In this document: piece after piece, positions 54,419-63,076 of the stretch | Numbering within the stretch: the stretch's first letter is position 1 | Layout of the letters: each line of letters starts with the position of its first letter | Assembly (NCBI GenBank): GCA_016742255.1 | Contig: JACVCB010000021.1 | Location: 1-63,130, forward strand | Direction of reading: 5' to 3' | DNA: 63,130 nt | Origin: Leptospira sp. | Lineage (GTDB): Bacteria; Spirochaetota; Leptospiria; Leptospirales; Leptospiraceae | The notes under the pieces: model-generated | The model's database searches: none | The model's input: only the letters and a program-made list of their open reading frames with translations | What the model was told of the DNA's origin: nothing | Translations under genes and position numbers: made by a program

Positions 54419-56055
54419 CCACCATACACATCAAGGAGAGAAAGAACCCTTTGGTAACGGTTCTTTTTCTCTTCGTCTGATTCCAGTTCGGCAATTTCTA
54501 AATTTTCAAAGGCTAAATCACGGCCTGTTTTTTCCTCCAAGGTTTTCCCATTTGCCTTCGCTCCCGATTCGAGTAATAACGCAAGGACAGAAGAATTTCC
54601 AAATTTACAAGCTTCGTGTAGAGCAGTACTGCCAATTTGATCCGTTATGTGAATGTCGACACCTGCTTGGATGAGTCGTTTTGCCAAACTTGGTTCTCCA
54701 AAAACAGAACACCAATGGAGAGGTGACATTCCATTTACCGATTGTAAGTTTACCATAGCTCCACGTTTGATGAGTTCATCCATGAGTGTTGTTTTTTCTT
54801 GCAAACGAAGTTTGTTGTCTTGGCATAATTTGAAGATGGCAGATTCTCCATTAGCATCTAAAATATTGGGGTTTGCACCTCTTTCCAATAATCGCATACA
54901 AGATTTGAATTTAGAACGTACAAAAGCCTCTTGTAATAAAGTAAAACCAAGAGGATTGCGAATGGAATCTTTAATGATATAATCTAAGGATCCAACTGTT
55001 CTTACAAAAGAATCTAATAAATAAACATCATCTTCATCTAACCAATCTAAAGTTTTATCTTCATTTTTAGTTTCTAATTGATTTCCTAAGTTTTGGTGGT
55101 ATTCCTCTGGAAATTTTGATTTGAGAATGGGGATGAAGATTGGTTCGGATTCTGAATGGCAAACAACATCATGAATGATATGCCAATGGTTTGCATTTGG
55201 TTTTAATTGATTGGAAATTAAAAAAATAAAAGTTTCATTCAGTTTTCTCTGAGTGAGTTGGAATTTTGCTTGGATGTTTGTTTCTTTGAAATGTACTTCC
55301 GAAACAGTTGTTTGGTTTTCGGGCCAGTGATACATCACAAGTGTGAGTAATTCATCTTTTTCCTTTTCTGTTAATGATGGATAATGTTTTTGTAATAATA
55401 ATATATTACCAGACAACGCATAAATTTTGGATGCTAAATAACTTGAGATAAAATCTGGAAGTTCTTTGTTTGCTACGCCATATTCATCAAACTCAATTTT
55501 ATAAATATGAGTAGCTGTAAAACTACCGTGTAAAAACGTATTCCACTCATCGGAAATTGCCAAATACAATTTTCCATTCACAAGTGCATGGTCATAATCT
55601 TCTACCGTTAAGGAAAGTCTAACAGGAGAAATGTTGACATTATGATTGATGATGATACTGAGAGTTTTGGAAGGTGTCGTTGTTGTGATATCATAATCAA
55701 AATTTTTTAAACGAACAATTTCAGGAAGTCCAGAGATAGAAATCCGAACATCATCATCGTTTCCCTCCTCATCTTTCAAAAAAACTAACTCTTCATTTGA
55801 CCACTCGGATACAAAGTTTGTGGTATACCTTCCAAAAATTTGTCCTTGAAGGGTATGGTTGGGAATTTGACCTATAAAATTTAGATCAAATAACACGAGT
55901 GAGTCGGATCTTTCACCAGTGAGGTTCTTTCGAAAATCAAAATGGTTCCAAATGGAACATTTTTTACATCGGTATTTTCCTTTTTTGCCTTCCAGTTTGG
56001 ATGAGGAAATGGAATGACCGCTGAGACAATTGGAGCAGGATAAAATCGTTTTCAT
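54415..56055 (-). CDS. Ankyrin-repeat protein with N-terminal zinc ribbon
   Basis: The 546-residue protein starts with a CxxC...CxxC zinc-ribbon-like segment (CSNC at ~7-10, CKKC at ~31-34), then a long middle region (~45-370) with mixed beta structure and no recognised family. Ankyrin repeats lie at ~375-525 (GFTLLQEAFVRSKFKSCMRLLERGANPN, SPLHWCSVFGEPSLAKRLIQAGVDI, STALHEACKFGNSSVLALLLESGAK). No signal peptide. It probably acts in protein contacts; function unknown. Its stop overlaps the ABA4-like gene by four bases. Confidence 0.85.
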   Translation of the reverse strand: MKTILSCSNCLSGHSISSSKLEGKKGKYRCKKCSIWNHFDFRKNLTGERSDSLVLFDLNFIGQIPNHTLQGQIFGRYTTNFVSEWSNEELVFLKDEEGNDDDVRISISGLPEIVRLKNFDYDITTTTPSKTLSIIINHNVNISPVRLSLTVEDYDHALVNGKLYLAISDEWNTFLHGSFTATHIYKIEFDEYGVANKELPDFISSYLASKIYALSGNILLLQKHYPSLTEKEKDELLTLVMYHWPENQTTVSEVHFKETNIQAKFQLTQRKLNETFIFLISNQLKPNANHWHIIHDVVCHSESEPIFIPILKSKFPEEYHQNLGNQLETKNEDKTLDWLDEDDVYLLDSFVRTVGSLDYIIKDSIRNPLGFTLLQEAFVRSKFKSCMRLLERGANPNILDANGESAIFKLCQDNKLRLQEKTTLMDELIKRGAMVNLQSVNGMSPLHWCSVFGEPSLAKRLIQAGVDIHITDQIGSTALHEACKFGNSSVLALLLESGAKANGKTLEEKTGRDLAFENLEIAELESDEEKKNRYQRVLSLLDVYGG

Positions 56056-56141
56056 ATTTCGCTTGTTCCGATAAAGAATCTAAGAGACTTTACCATGATC
56101 AATCGAAAATTAGAACCTCTAAAACATTCAGGTAGGGATTC

Positions 56142-56945
56142 ATGGGACAAAATCAATATTTAATCATAGGTGGTTCGGGGGAAGCCGGACAAAGTGCCAT
56201 CCAAGCCATCCGTACCTCAGATCCAGATGCCTTTATCATCACTTCCACAACAACTAATGAACCTGTGTCGAATTCAAACCTAACCTTATTTGGAAAACGA
56301 GCAGAACCTGGGCTTACTAGTTCTATCGTTGATGATTTTGAAAAACATGGTAGACCCAAACAGATTAAGGCTCTCATTTACACACCGGCTCTTGGTGAAG
56401 TAGGTTTTCCCATTGAAGAAAGTACAAACGAACAAATCAAGAATACCTTGGGAATTTGTTTGGATCCCATGGTGAGTTTGGAAAAGGAATTTGGACCGGA
56501 ACTCACTGTCGCCTATTCAGCGTTTTATTGGTTAAGCCATACGTTGGCATTTTATGGATCCATGGGAATTGCAAAATACAAGGCTGATCTTTGGGCATTT
56601 GAGAATCCAACAAAACGACGGATTGTGCGAGCAGGGACATTTTTTTCTAAAAGTGTAAGAGGAATTTCGATCGTTTTACAAAGGACAATGAAAAAAACAA
56701 ACCACCCTGACCTTCTACGACTCAAAAACAAATTTGAATCATCTAACGAGAAGTTTATGGACTTTTTCCTATCCTATGCTTGGGAACACGAAAAAGAATC
56801 CTTTCAAAAACAGTTTGGCACACCCTACAGACCTACTGTTAGAGAAGACCTTACACGTGGTCTCATAAAAGCACTACAAACGAAATCACCGATTGTTACT
56901 GTCCTTGGTGATTGGACTTGGGAAGAAACAGAGATGCCAAAATAG
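56142..56945 (+). CDS. SDR-like Rossmann protein, atypical active site
   Basis: The 267-residue protein has an N-terminal dinucleotide motif (YLIIGGSGEAGQSAI) and the general layout of a short-chain dehydrogenase (YTPALGEVG after strand 4, VAYSAFYWLS at strand 5). The catalytic YxxxK is not seen: around GIAKYKADLWAF the Lys is present but no Tyr lies four residues before it. It may be a degenerate SDR or a binding protein. It is followed by the MDR dehydrogenase, but an operator separates them. An AGGTAGGG ribosome site precedes the ATG. Confidence 0.72.
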   Translation: MGQNQYLIIGGSGEAGQSAIQAIRTSDPDAFIITSTTTNEPVSNSNLTLFGKRAEPGLTSSIVDDFEKHGRPKQIKALIYTPALGEVGFPIEESTNEQIKNTLGICLDPMVSLEKEFGPELTVAYSAFYWLSHTLAFYGSMGIAKYKADLWAFENPTKRRIVRAGTFFSKSVRGISIVLQRTMKKTNHPDLLRLKNKFESSNEKFMDFFLSYAWEHEKESFQKQFGTPYRPTVREDLTRGLIKALQTKSPIVTVLGDWTWEETEMPK

Positions 56946-56969
56946 CCAAACTGGTTCCAACAATTTTAG

Positions 56970-57014
56970 TTGCCAAATTTTGAGAAAAGGCTAATAGTAG
57001 ACCGTTCGGTATAC
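56970..57014 (+). promoter_or_regulatory. Predicted promoter and TetR-type operator before the MDR gene
   Basis: The palindrome GTAGACCGTTCGGTATAC (56997-57014) has one mismatch in its 8-base arms and has the ACCGnnCGGT core common in TetR-family operators. A weak promoter, TTGCCA (56970-56975) and TAATAG (56992-56997), 16 bases apart, runs into it. No tetR gene is adjacent; the nearest is at 52320. Confidence 0.45.
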
Positions 57015-57024
57015 GGAGTGTCAT

Positions 57025-58047
57025 ATGTTACGACTAGTCTTTCGAAAAAAAGGGATCCTTGAATGGGAAGAAGTAGAAACACCTACTATCACTGGTGAAA
57101 ACCAAGCGCTAGTGGAACCCATCGCCATTGCTCGTTGTGATTTGGATTTACCCATCGTGCGGGGAGAAACATTATTCCGTGCACCATTTCCCGTAGGACA
57201 TGAGTTTGTTGGTCGTATCAAAACTCTATCGGACGAACTCAGTGGACAATTCCAAATTGGATCAGTGGTTGCGATTCCTTTCCAAATCTCTTGTGGGACC
57301 TGTCCGGCGTGTTTATCGATTCATACCAATTCATGTGAAACAGTTCCTTATACTTCCGCTTATGGAATGCCACCTGGTGCTCACAATGTAGGTGGTGCTA
57401 TCTCAGAACTCATCAAGGTACCTTACGCAAAACAGATGTTACTCTCAATTGACCCTAACATTAACCCAGTTGGCATTGCAAGTTTCAGTGATAATATTGC
57501 CGAAGTTTGGAAGTTGGCAGGTAGATTTTTAGAACGAAAAAAAGATCCTAAAACACTAGTGGTTGGTGGGAACGCGGGTAGTATTGGACTTTACACAGCT
57601 CTTTACCTCCACCAAACAAAAAAAGCTGAAGTGCTCTATGTGGACACTGACCGCAGTAGAATCGAACTTGCTACATCACTAGGAATCTCAGTGAATCATG
57701 TAACGACATTCCCAAAACCAAGTGAAAAGTTTGATTTGGTTTGTGATGCTTCTGCCACAAAAGAAGGTTGGGAATTTGCCACTCGTTCCATGGGAAAAAA
57801 TGCAATCCTCAGTTCAGCATCGATCTTTTGGACCAATCGTTTTGAAATTCCATATTTGGAGATGTACAATCAAGGTGCGGAAATCCATATCGGCAGAGTG
57901 GAATCACTCGATTCTATGAAAGCACTTTACCCCGAAATCCAAAATGGAATGTTTACACCTGAAAAAATTGTCACAAAAATTGTTTCCTTTGCAGAAGCAA
58001 AAGAAGCATGGTTGGAAGAATCAATCAAACTGGTGGTAACTCGTTGA
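57025..58047 (+). CDS. Zinc-type medium-chain alcohol dehydrogenase/reductase
   Basis: The 340-residue protein has the MDR build: a zinc-binding catalytic domain with GHEFVGRI, structural-zinc-like CGTCPACLSIHTNSC (~94-108, four Cys) and a Rossmann domain with VVGGNAGSIGLY (~178). The catalytic site pattern CDLDLPIVRG replaces the usual C-G-T-D, with Cys at ~38. The substrate is unknown. An ACGGAG ribosome site lies just before the ATG, after a TetR-like palindrome. The DUF4846 gene start overlaps its stop. Confidence 0.87.
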   Translation: MLRLVFRKKGILEWEEVETPTITGENQALVEPIAIARCDLDLPIVRGETLFRAPFPVGHEFVGRIKTLSDELSGQFQIGSVVAIPFQISCGTCPACLSIHTNSCETVPYTSAYGMPPGAHNVGGAISELIKVPYAKQMLLSIDPNINPVGIASFSDNIAEVWKLAGRFLERKKDPKTLVVGGNAGSIGLYTALYLHQTKKAEVLYVDTDRSRIELATSLGISVNHVTTFPKPSEKFDLVCDASATKEGWEFATRSMGKNAILSSASIFWTNRFEIPYLEMYNQGAEIHIGRVESLDSMKALYPEIQNGMFTPEKIVTKIVSFAEAKEAWLEESIKLVVTR

Positions 58048-58865
58048 AATTGGAATTTGGACTAAAATTCAATTTAGATTTGCGATACGGATTTTGTTTC
58101 CTTATCCATTTTCTTTTAGTTGCACCAATTTTTTCTGAATCCATACAAGAACGTTTCACGCCACCTAACGGATACAGTCGAATCACTTACCCAAAAGAAA
58201 GTTTTTCTACTTACCTACAAAACTTTCCATTAAAACCTAAAGGAAGCCCTGTGTTTTTGTACAATGGAAATAAAAAACAAAACCAAGTCCATGAAGCTGT
58301 GTTAGATTTTCCCTTACTGGAAACAGACCTCATCCAATGTGCTGATGCGGTCATGAAACTTCGGGCAGAGTATCTATATTCGCGAAAGGAATGGGAGAAA
58401 ATCAATTTTACCATCAGCAATGGAATGTTAGTTCCCTTTTCTAGATTTGTAAAAGGTGACCGAGTGGTTGTGAAGGGAAATAAAACTAGTTGGAAAGAAG
58501 GGATTGCAAAAAAAGGAACTAACCGCGATGTGTTCGAAGTTTATTTAAAATTTATTTATAGTTATGCGGGAACCATTTCACTCCAATCAGAACTTAAGAA
58601 AAAACAACTCAAAAATTTGGAACCGGGGGATGTATGGATCCAAGCAGGTTCGCCAGGGCATGTGGTGATGGTTGTAGACAAGGCCCAATCAAAAGAGGGA
58701 AATACTTTATTTCTGTTAGCGCAGAGTTATATGCCTTCCCAGGAAATGCATATTTTAAAAAATACTACAACCAACTCTCCATGGTTTTCCTTACCACAAG
58801 GAGAATTTTTTCAAACACCTGAATGGGAATTTATGGCTAATGCCTTATATGGTTTTCGTAAATAA
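58044..58865 (+). CDS. DUF4846 family exported protein
   Basis: A TTG overlapping the previous stop (TTGA) is preferred and gives a leader with a hydrophobic segment (FCFLIHFLLVAPIFSES); an ATG at 58008 is the alternative. The domain has DUF4846 features: FTPPNGYSRI, FPLKPKGSPVFLYNGNKK, IQCADAVMKLRAEYLY, LEPGDVWIQAGSPGHVVMVVD and AQSYMPSQEMHIL. The family resembles NlpC/P60-type folds in its GHVVMVVD strand, but a catalytic Cys in the standard place is not evident. Function is unknown. Confidence 0.82.
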   Translation: MKLEFGLKFNLDLRYGFCFLIHFLLVAPIFSESIQERFTPPNGYSRITYPKESFSTYLQNFPLKPKGSPVFLYNGNKKQNQVHEAVLDFPLLETDLIQCADAVMKLRAEYLYSRKEWEKINFTISNGMLVPFSRFVKGDRVVVKGNKTSWKEGIAKKGTNRDVFEVYLKFIYSYAGTISLQSELKKKQLKNLEPGDVWIQAGSPGHVVMVVDKAQSKEGNTLFLLAQSYMPSQEMHILKNTTTNSPWFSLPQGEFFQTPEWEFMANALYGFRK

Positions 58866-58946
58866 CCTGACTCCTTTCCCAGTTTCAGATTCTAAATTAC
58901 AGTTTTCACTTTTCAATTCCTATGGAACTTACATATTGTCTTTCAG

Positions 58947-59537
58947 ATGGCTCTGATACAACACATCGCAATTTACTGTGGTTCCTCTTCTGGACTTAAC
59001 CCTTCCTATCACAAAGAAGCTTTCCATTTGGGTGAAATTCTTGCAAAACACCAAATGGGAATTGTGTATGGTGGTGCGAGTGTCGGACTAATGGGAGCTG
59101 TGGCAAACGGTTGTTTGGAGAACCATGGTAAGGTCATCGGTGTGATCCCAACGTTTCTGAAACGAAAGGAAATAGAACATATGGGACTTTCAGAACTCAT
59201 CCAAGTGGAATCGATGCACGAAAGGAAACGAATTATGTTTGAACGTTCGGATGCTTTTCTCGTGTTACCTGGTGGTTTTGGAACCATGGAAGAGTTTTTT
59301 GAAGTGGTCACTTGGTCACAACTGGGACTTCACAACAAACCCATTGTATTATTGAATTGGAATGGGTTTTATGACTCACTTGTCCAAATGTTCCACACGA
59401 TGGTGGATTCTGGTTTTTTAAAAAAGGAAAATATGGATCTCGTGATTGTCCTAAGGGAATCCAAGGACTTACTCACTCATTTGCAGAACTATTCTCCGTC
59501 TAAGACAGAGAAATGGTTGTCGGAAGATTCCATTTAA
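58947..59537 (+). CDS. LOG family protein (cytokinin riboside 5'-monophosphate phosphoribohydrolase type)
   Basis: The 196-residue protein has the TIGR00730 pattern: IAIYCGSSSG at the N-terminus, GIVYGGASVGLMGAVA, the Arg-containing MHERKRIMF and the PGGFGTMEEFFEV motif (~108-120). LOG proteins cleave ribose-5-phosphate from nucleoside monophosphates; in bacteria the substrate is often AMP. It stands alone between the DUF4846 gene and an exported unknown. Confidence 0.93.
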   Translation: MALIQHIAIYCGSSSGLNPSYHKEAFHLGEILAKHQMGIVYGGASVGLMGAVANGCLENHGKVIGVIPTFLKRKEIEHMGLSELIQVESMHERKRIMFERSDAFLVLPGGFGTMEEFFEVVTWSQLGLHNKPIVLLNWNGFYDSLVQMFHTMVDSGFLKKENMDLVIVLRESKDLLTHLQNYSPSKTEKWLSEDSI

Positions 59538-59568
59538 TGAAGATTCACCGGGAAGGAAACCTAAGTTT

Positions 59569-60381
59569 ATGTTCTCTTGGTCGCATTCAAAACAGACTCT
59601 AAAAATACTCTTTGTCCTCATTGGGATTTCCGTTTCGACCGGACTCATTCCCTCTCTTTTTGCGAACCCCGATCAATTTGATGGAGACATTTACTATATC
59701 GATACAGTTGGCCAAAATCGTCCGAGACCACCACAAAGACCACACCCGGATTTACATGTTCCTTCTGTTCCCGTAAAACAAGATGTCACCGCATTTTCCA
59801 ATTGGACTACCGATAAAACAGCATACCCTTATATCCAAACAACCATTAACTTTGTGGAAGGTCATTTGTCCTTTAAAGCATTTTTGTCCGATGGAACAGA
59901 AGTTTCATATTCCACAAGAGGGGAACATGTCCGTTACTCCAAATGTTTCGGTGACCTTTGTATAATAGTTTCTCAAAAAAACTTATTAGGTGTCAGTAAT
60001 ACAAGCACCGAATGGGAAAAGGGTCATATCTTTGGCGAAGAACGATACCAAGTTGCTATGGGTCACAAAGCCGCACTTGTTGCCAGTGAACGCAAACTCT
60101 ACATATACAACAGTTATACGAACCATTGGGATACCATTAGCCTTGAACAAGAAAACCTTCGTGCCTTTGCTAACCTCCATGACAAAGTGGGCATTATCAC
60201 CACACGCCGAATGATTGTGATGGATTTACCCACTGAGATGCAATTCGAACAGAATTTATTACTCCGAGGAATTTCACAATTTGAAATGCGAGATGGTTTT
60301 ATCAATTTTTACTCTGGTGATAAACTTTGGATGTTTCGCCACCAAACAGAGGCATTCGAAGAAGTAGATTTGACGGATTAA
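59569..60381 (+). CDS. Exported protein, unknown function
   Basis: The 270-residue protein has a signal peptide (about residues 1-33, TLKILFVLIGISVSTGLIPSLFA). A Pro/Arg-rich segment (NRPRPPQRPHPD) follows, then repeated short beta elements suggestive of a propeller-like domain (RKLYIYNSYTNHWDTIS, DKLWMFRHQTEAFEEV). No family is recognised. Its last 13 codons and stop lie inside a short repeat also found at the end of the methyltransferase gene at 61730. Confidence 0.78.
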   Translation: MFSWSHSKQTLKILFVLIGISVSTGLIPSLFANPDQFDGDIYYIDTVGQNRPRPPQRPHPDLHVPSVPVKQDVTAFSNWTTDKTAYPYIQTTINFVEGHLSFKAFLSDGTEVSYSTRGEHVRYSKCFGDLCIIVSQKNLLGVSNTSTEWEKGHIFGEERYQVAMGHKAALVASERKLYIYNSYTNHWDTISLEQENLRAFANLHDKVGIITTRRMIVMDLPTEMQFEQNLLLRGISQFEMRDGFINFYSGDKLWMFRHQTEAFEEVDLTD

Positions 60382-60418
60382 CCCCTCGGTAAACTAAAGG
60401 GTGGCACCTTTCGGTAAA
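60340..60418. repeat. Short palindromic repeat, copy A
   Basis: This 79-base element begins CACCAAACAGAGG, covers the last 13 codons (HQTEAFEEVDLTD) and the stop of the preceding gene, and continues through a hairpin-forming stretch (AAAGGGTGGCACCTTT) to CGGTAAA. Copy B at 62420-62497 matches it over its length. The hairpin could act as a terminator or transcript stabiliser. Confidence 0.7.
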
Positions 60419-60449
60419 GCGCAAGTGTTAAACAATTAGGAATCAATCC

Positions 60450-61634
60450 ATGCAAATCATTCCCGAAAATGAAATCGCTCGCTTACTCCAATTAGCAGAA
60501 TTAAACTTAGACTATGTTTCCTTAAAAGAGGAATTTAATGGACTTGCGGAATTGGCAGCAAGGATCACTGGAACACCCATTTCCCATATCAATCTGATTG
60601 ACGCATTACACCAGTGGACAATTGGTGATTTTGGATTTCCCTCTACTCTCACTCCAAGAGAAGAAACTGTATGCCAATTTACGATCTTAAACAATTCACA
60701 TCTAGAAGTAAAAGACCTAAGGTCAGACCCAAGGTTCCAAGAGAAAGGATTTGTCACTCAAAGTCCTTACTTTAAATACTATTATGGAATTCCAATTGAT
60801 TTAAAAGGATATAATATAGGTTCTCTCTGCGTAATCGATACAGAGGATAACTCAATTTCTCCAGATAAAATTAATCTTTTAGAAATCATCGCAAAAGAAG
60901 TGAAGGAGCGTATCAAACACAAAAACACCATTCATCTAATAACAGAAAAAAATCTCAAATTATTGAGAAATTATAAAATGTTAGCACATGATATTCGAAG
61001 CCCCATCGGTGGTATATCGGGTTTGGCTGATATCATCCTCCAAGAAGAACATATAGACATGATGGAATATCTTTCGAATATGAAATTGATTAAGGAAAGT
61101 AGTGATTCTGTTTTAAATTTGGTAAATGATCTAATGAGTGAATTAACGGATGAAAGTACATTTAACAATGATATCACGATAAAGGATTTTACCGAACAAT
61201 TGTTAAATTTATTTCATGCACAGGCTCAAACGAAACAAGTTACCATCAATGTAAACATAAATCCCACTCTATCTACAAGGAAAATTCCTAAAAATAAATT
61301 CTTTCAAATGATTGGGAACCTAGTTTCAAATTCACTTAAGTTTTCACCAATGAAAAGTGAGATACAAATTCATTTTGAAATCATGAAATCCGAAAAACAA
61401 ATATTTGTGATACGAATCAAGGACTTTGGAATCGGAATGACAGCGGATCAAATCAAAGACGTATTTTCAGACAAAGTAAATTCTACCTATGGTACTGCGG
61501 GAGAAGTGGGGAACGGATTTGGGATCCATTTTGTTAAATTAATTGTCGAGGAATTGAAAGGCACATTTTCAGTCACTTCTGAAGTTGGAAAGGGAAGTGA
61601 ATGGATCATCAACTTGCCTATTGCCAATCCTTAA
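60450..61634 (+). CDS. GAF-domain sensor histidine kinase
   Basis: The 394-residue cytosolic protein has an N-terminal GAF domain (~22-155, ITGTPISHINLIDALHQWTIG and YYGIPIDLKGYNIGSLCVID). HisKA carries H180 in LAHDIRSPIGG, followed by HATPase_c (N box GNLVSNSLKFSPM, G box DFGIGMT, GFGIHFVK). No receiver domain is present and no response regulator is adjacent, so the partner is unknown. An AGGAA ribosome site precedes the ATG. Confidence 0.9.
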   Translation: MQIIPENEIARLLQLAELNLDYVSLKEEFNGLAELAARITGTPISHINLIDALHQWTIGDFGFPSTLTPREETVCQFTILNNSHLEVKDLRSDPRFQEKGFVTQSPYFKYYYGIPIDLKGYNIGSLCVIDTEDNSISPDKINLLEIIAKEVKERIKHKNTIHLITEKNLKLLRNYKMLAHDIRSPIGGISGLADIILQEEHIDMMEYLSNMKLIKESSDSVLNLVNDLMSELTDESTFNNDITIKDFTEQLLNLFHAQAQTKQVTINVNINPTLSTRKIPKNKFFQMIGNLVSNSLKFSPMKSEIQIHFEIMKSEKQIFVIRIKDFGIGMTADQIKDVFSDKVNSTYGTAGEVGNGFGIHFVKLIVEELKGTFSVTSEVGKGSEWIINLPIANP

Positions 61635-61729
61635 GATATGCAGCTTTGCGTTTTAGATAAGAAGGTAATTCTTGGAAAAACACTTGCCATGTTTCTAAAT
61701 GGTAAAATAAAAATCAGGGGCCAAATCTT

Positions 61730-62461
61730 ATGAATGTGATCAAAAGACGATCCATCCGATCTAAATTCATTCAACTGATTTGTTATCTTGTTTTATTTTT
61801 CTTTTCCTTTCATTCCTGTGATCAAAATACTTCACCAGAACAAGTTGCCTTTAAAAAAGTATATGATGAAAAAAAATGGGGTGATGGCTCAGGCATTGGC
61901 TCCAAACCTGAGAATGCAGTTCCCTATCTTAAATTATTGCAAGAATACTTAAATGACCCAAAGTATAAAACGATTGTAGACCTTGGTTGTGGAGACTGGC
62001 AACTTATGGAAACCATGGTCATCCCAGAAGGAAAAAATTATGTGGGATATGATCTTGTATCTGCCCTCATTGAAAAAAACACAAAAAAATATTCCAAAAA
62101 AAACATCAAATTCTTAGTCATTAGACAATTAAGTGACATACGGTATGTATCCGCAGACCTGTTAATCGTAAAAGACGTATTACATCATTGGCCAATCGCA
62201 CATATAAACTATTTTTTGAAAGAAATATTGCCAAACTATCACTTTGCACTAATCACTAATGATTATAATTTATACGCTTTAAATAATGACATTGATTTTG
62301 CTGGTTTTCGGCCTATCAATTTACAAAAAGAACCATTCGTCCCGGTCAATGGCCTACAAGTGCTTTTTGATTTTCCTTCGCATGGAATCACAAAACGAAT
62401 TTACCTCTATAAAAACCCTCACCAAACAGAGGTATTCGAAAGAGTGGATTTAATTAAGTAA
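61730..62461 (+). CDS. Methyltransferase-fold protein with lipoprotein signal
   Basis: The 243-residue protein begins with a basic region and hydrophobic stretch ending in a lipobox (LVLFFFSFHSC, Cys ~30). A class I methyltransferase domain follows (~40-235): FKKVYDEKKWGDGSG, motif I IVDLGCGDWQLME, YVGYDLV, DLLIVKDVLHHW and YHFALITND. SAM is cytosolic, so export of such a fold is odd. The signal may be real, giving a non-SAM or adapted function, or may be a membrane anchor. The last 13 codons lie in repeat copy B. Confidence 0.78.
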   Translation: MNVIKRRSIRSKFIQLICYLVLFFFSFHSCDQNTSPEQVAFKKVYDEKKWGDGSGIGSKPENAVPYLKLLQEYLNDPKYKTIVDLGCGDWQLMETMVIPEGKNYVGYDLVSALIEKNTKKYSKKNIKFLVIRQLSDIRYVSADLLIVKDVLHHWPIAHINYFLKEILPNYHFALITNDYNLYALNNDIDFAGFRPINLQKEPFVPVNGLQVLFDFPSHGITKRIYLYKNPHQTEVFERVDLIK

Positions 62462-62497
62462 CCCTTCGACAAGCTCAGGGCGAGACCCTACGGTAAA
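62420..62497. repeat. Short palindromic repeat, copy B
   Basis: This 78-base element begins CACCAAACAGAGG, encodes HQTEVFERVDLIK and the stop of the methyltransferase gene, then contains CCCTTCGACAAGCTCAGGG and AGGGCGAGACCCT and ends CGGTAAA. The CCCTTCGACAAGCTCAGGG segment resembles REP-like palindromes that I recall from many bacterial genomes. It aligns with copy A at 60340-60418 in both coding and non-coding parts. Confidence 0.7.
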
Positions 62498-62557
62498 TGA
62501 ATTGGGAAGGGGTTTACTAAGTGGTTCACAAGTTTCTTAAAGAGATTTTTTCCATTC

Positions 62558-63076
62558 TTACTTTCTAGAATGTCCTACAAAAATCAGTTTGGAAGTATCA
62601 AAACCAAGAGAGGAAGCCTTGACCAATAGCTCGTCGGTGATTTTTTTCGAAATCTCTGGAGTCCTTGCCAATATCCAAAGATAAGACCTGTCAGGACCAC
62701 AGACAAGGGCATAACTGTAATTGATTTTATCAAGTGCAACAATATTGTAAGTCCCATAAAACGGCCCAAAGAAGGAAACTTTGAGTAATCCCCTATCAGG
62801 TGTATCCTGAAAGAAAGCTTTTCCCTCAATTTCTTTCCATTCCTGCTTGAGTTGGTCATACCCACGATTAATGACTTTTACTCCGCCATCGTCTCGTTTT
62901 GTATATTCAGCGGTGACATCCACAAGCCCCCTTTCAAATGAGTGGTCAAGCCTTGCTACCTCGTACCACTTCCCAAGATACCTCTCAAGCTCAAAGCCCA
63001 CCACGGTACCAACACCTTCAGGGACTGACAAACACCCAGTAAACAGAAAAGGTAATAGTAAAAAAAACTTCTTCAT
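62558..63076 (-). CDS. blc: Bacterial lipocalin (Blc-like lipoprotein)
   Basis: The 172-residue protein has a lipoprotein signal (FFLLLPFLFTGC) and the lipocalin signature GKWYEVARLDHSFERG, followed by VTAEYTKRDDGGVKVINRGY and YNIVALDKINYSYALVCGPDRSYLWILARTP. Blc lipocalins bind lysophospholipids or fatty acids at the outer membrane and help membrane repair. A GGAG ribosome site precedes the ATG. It converges on the methyltransferase gene, with repeat copy B in between. The sequence to 63130 upstream holds no other gene. Confidence 0.93.
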   Translation of the reverse strand: MKKFFLLLPFLFTGCLSVPEGVGTVVGFELERYLGKWYEVARLDHSFERGLVDVTAEYTKRDDGGVKVINRGYDQLKQEWKEIEGKAFFQDTPDRGLLKVSFFGPFYGTYNIVALDKINYSYALVCGPDRSYLWILARTPEISKKITDELLVKASSLGFDTSKLIFVGHSRK

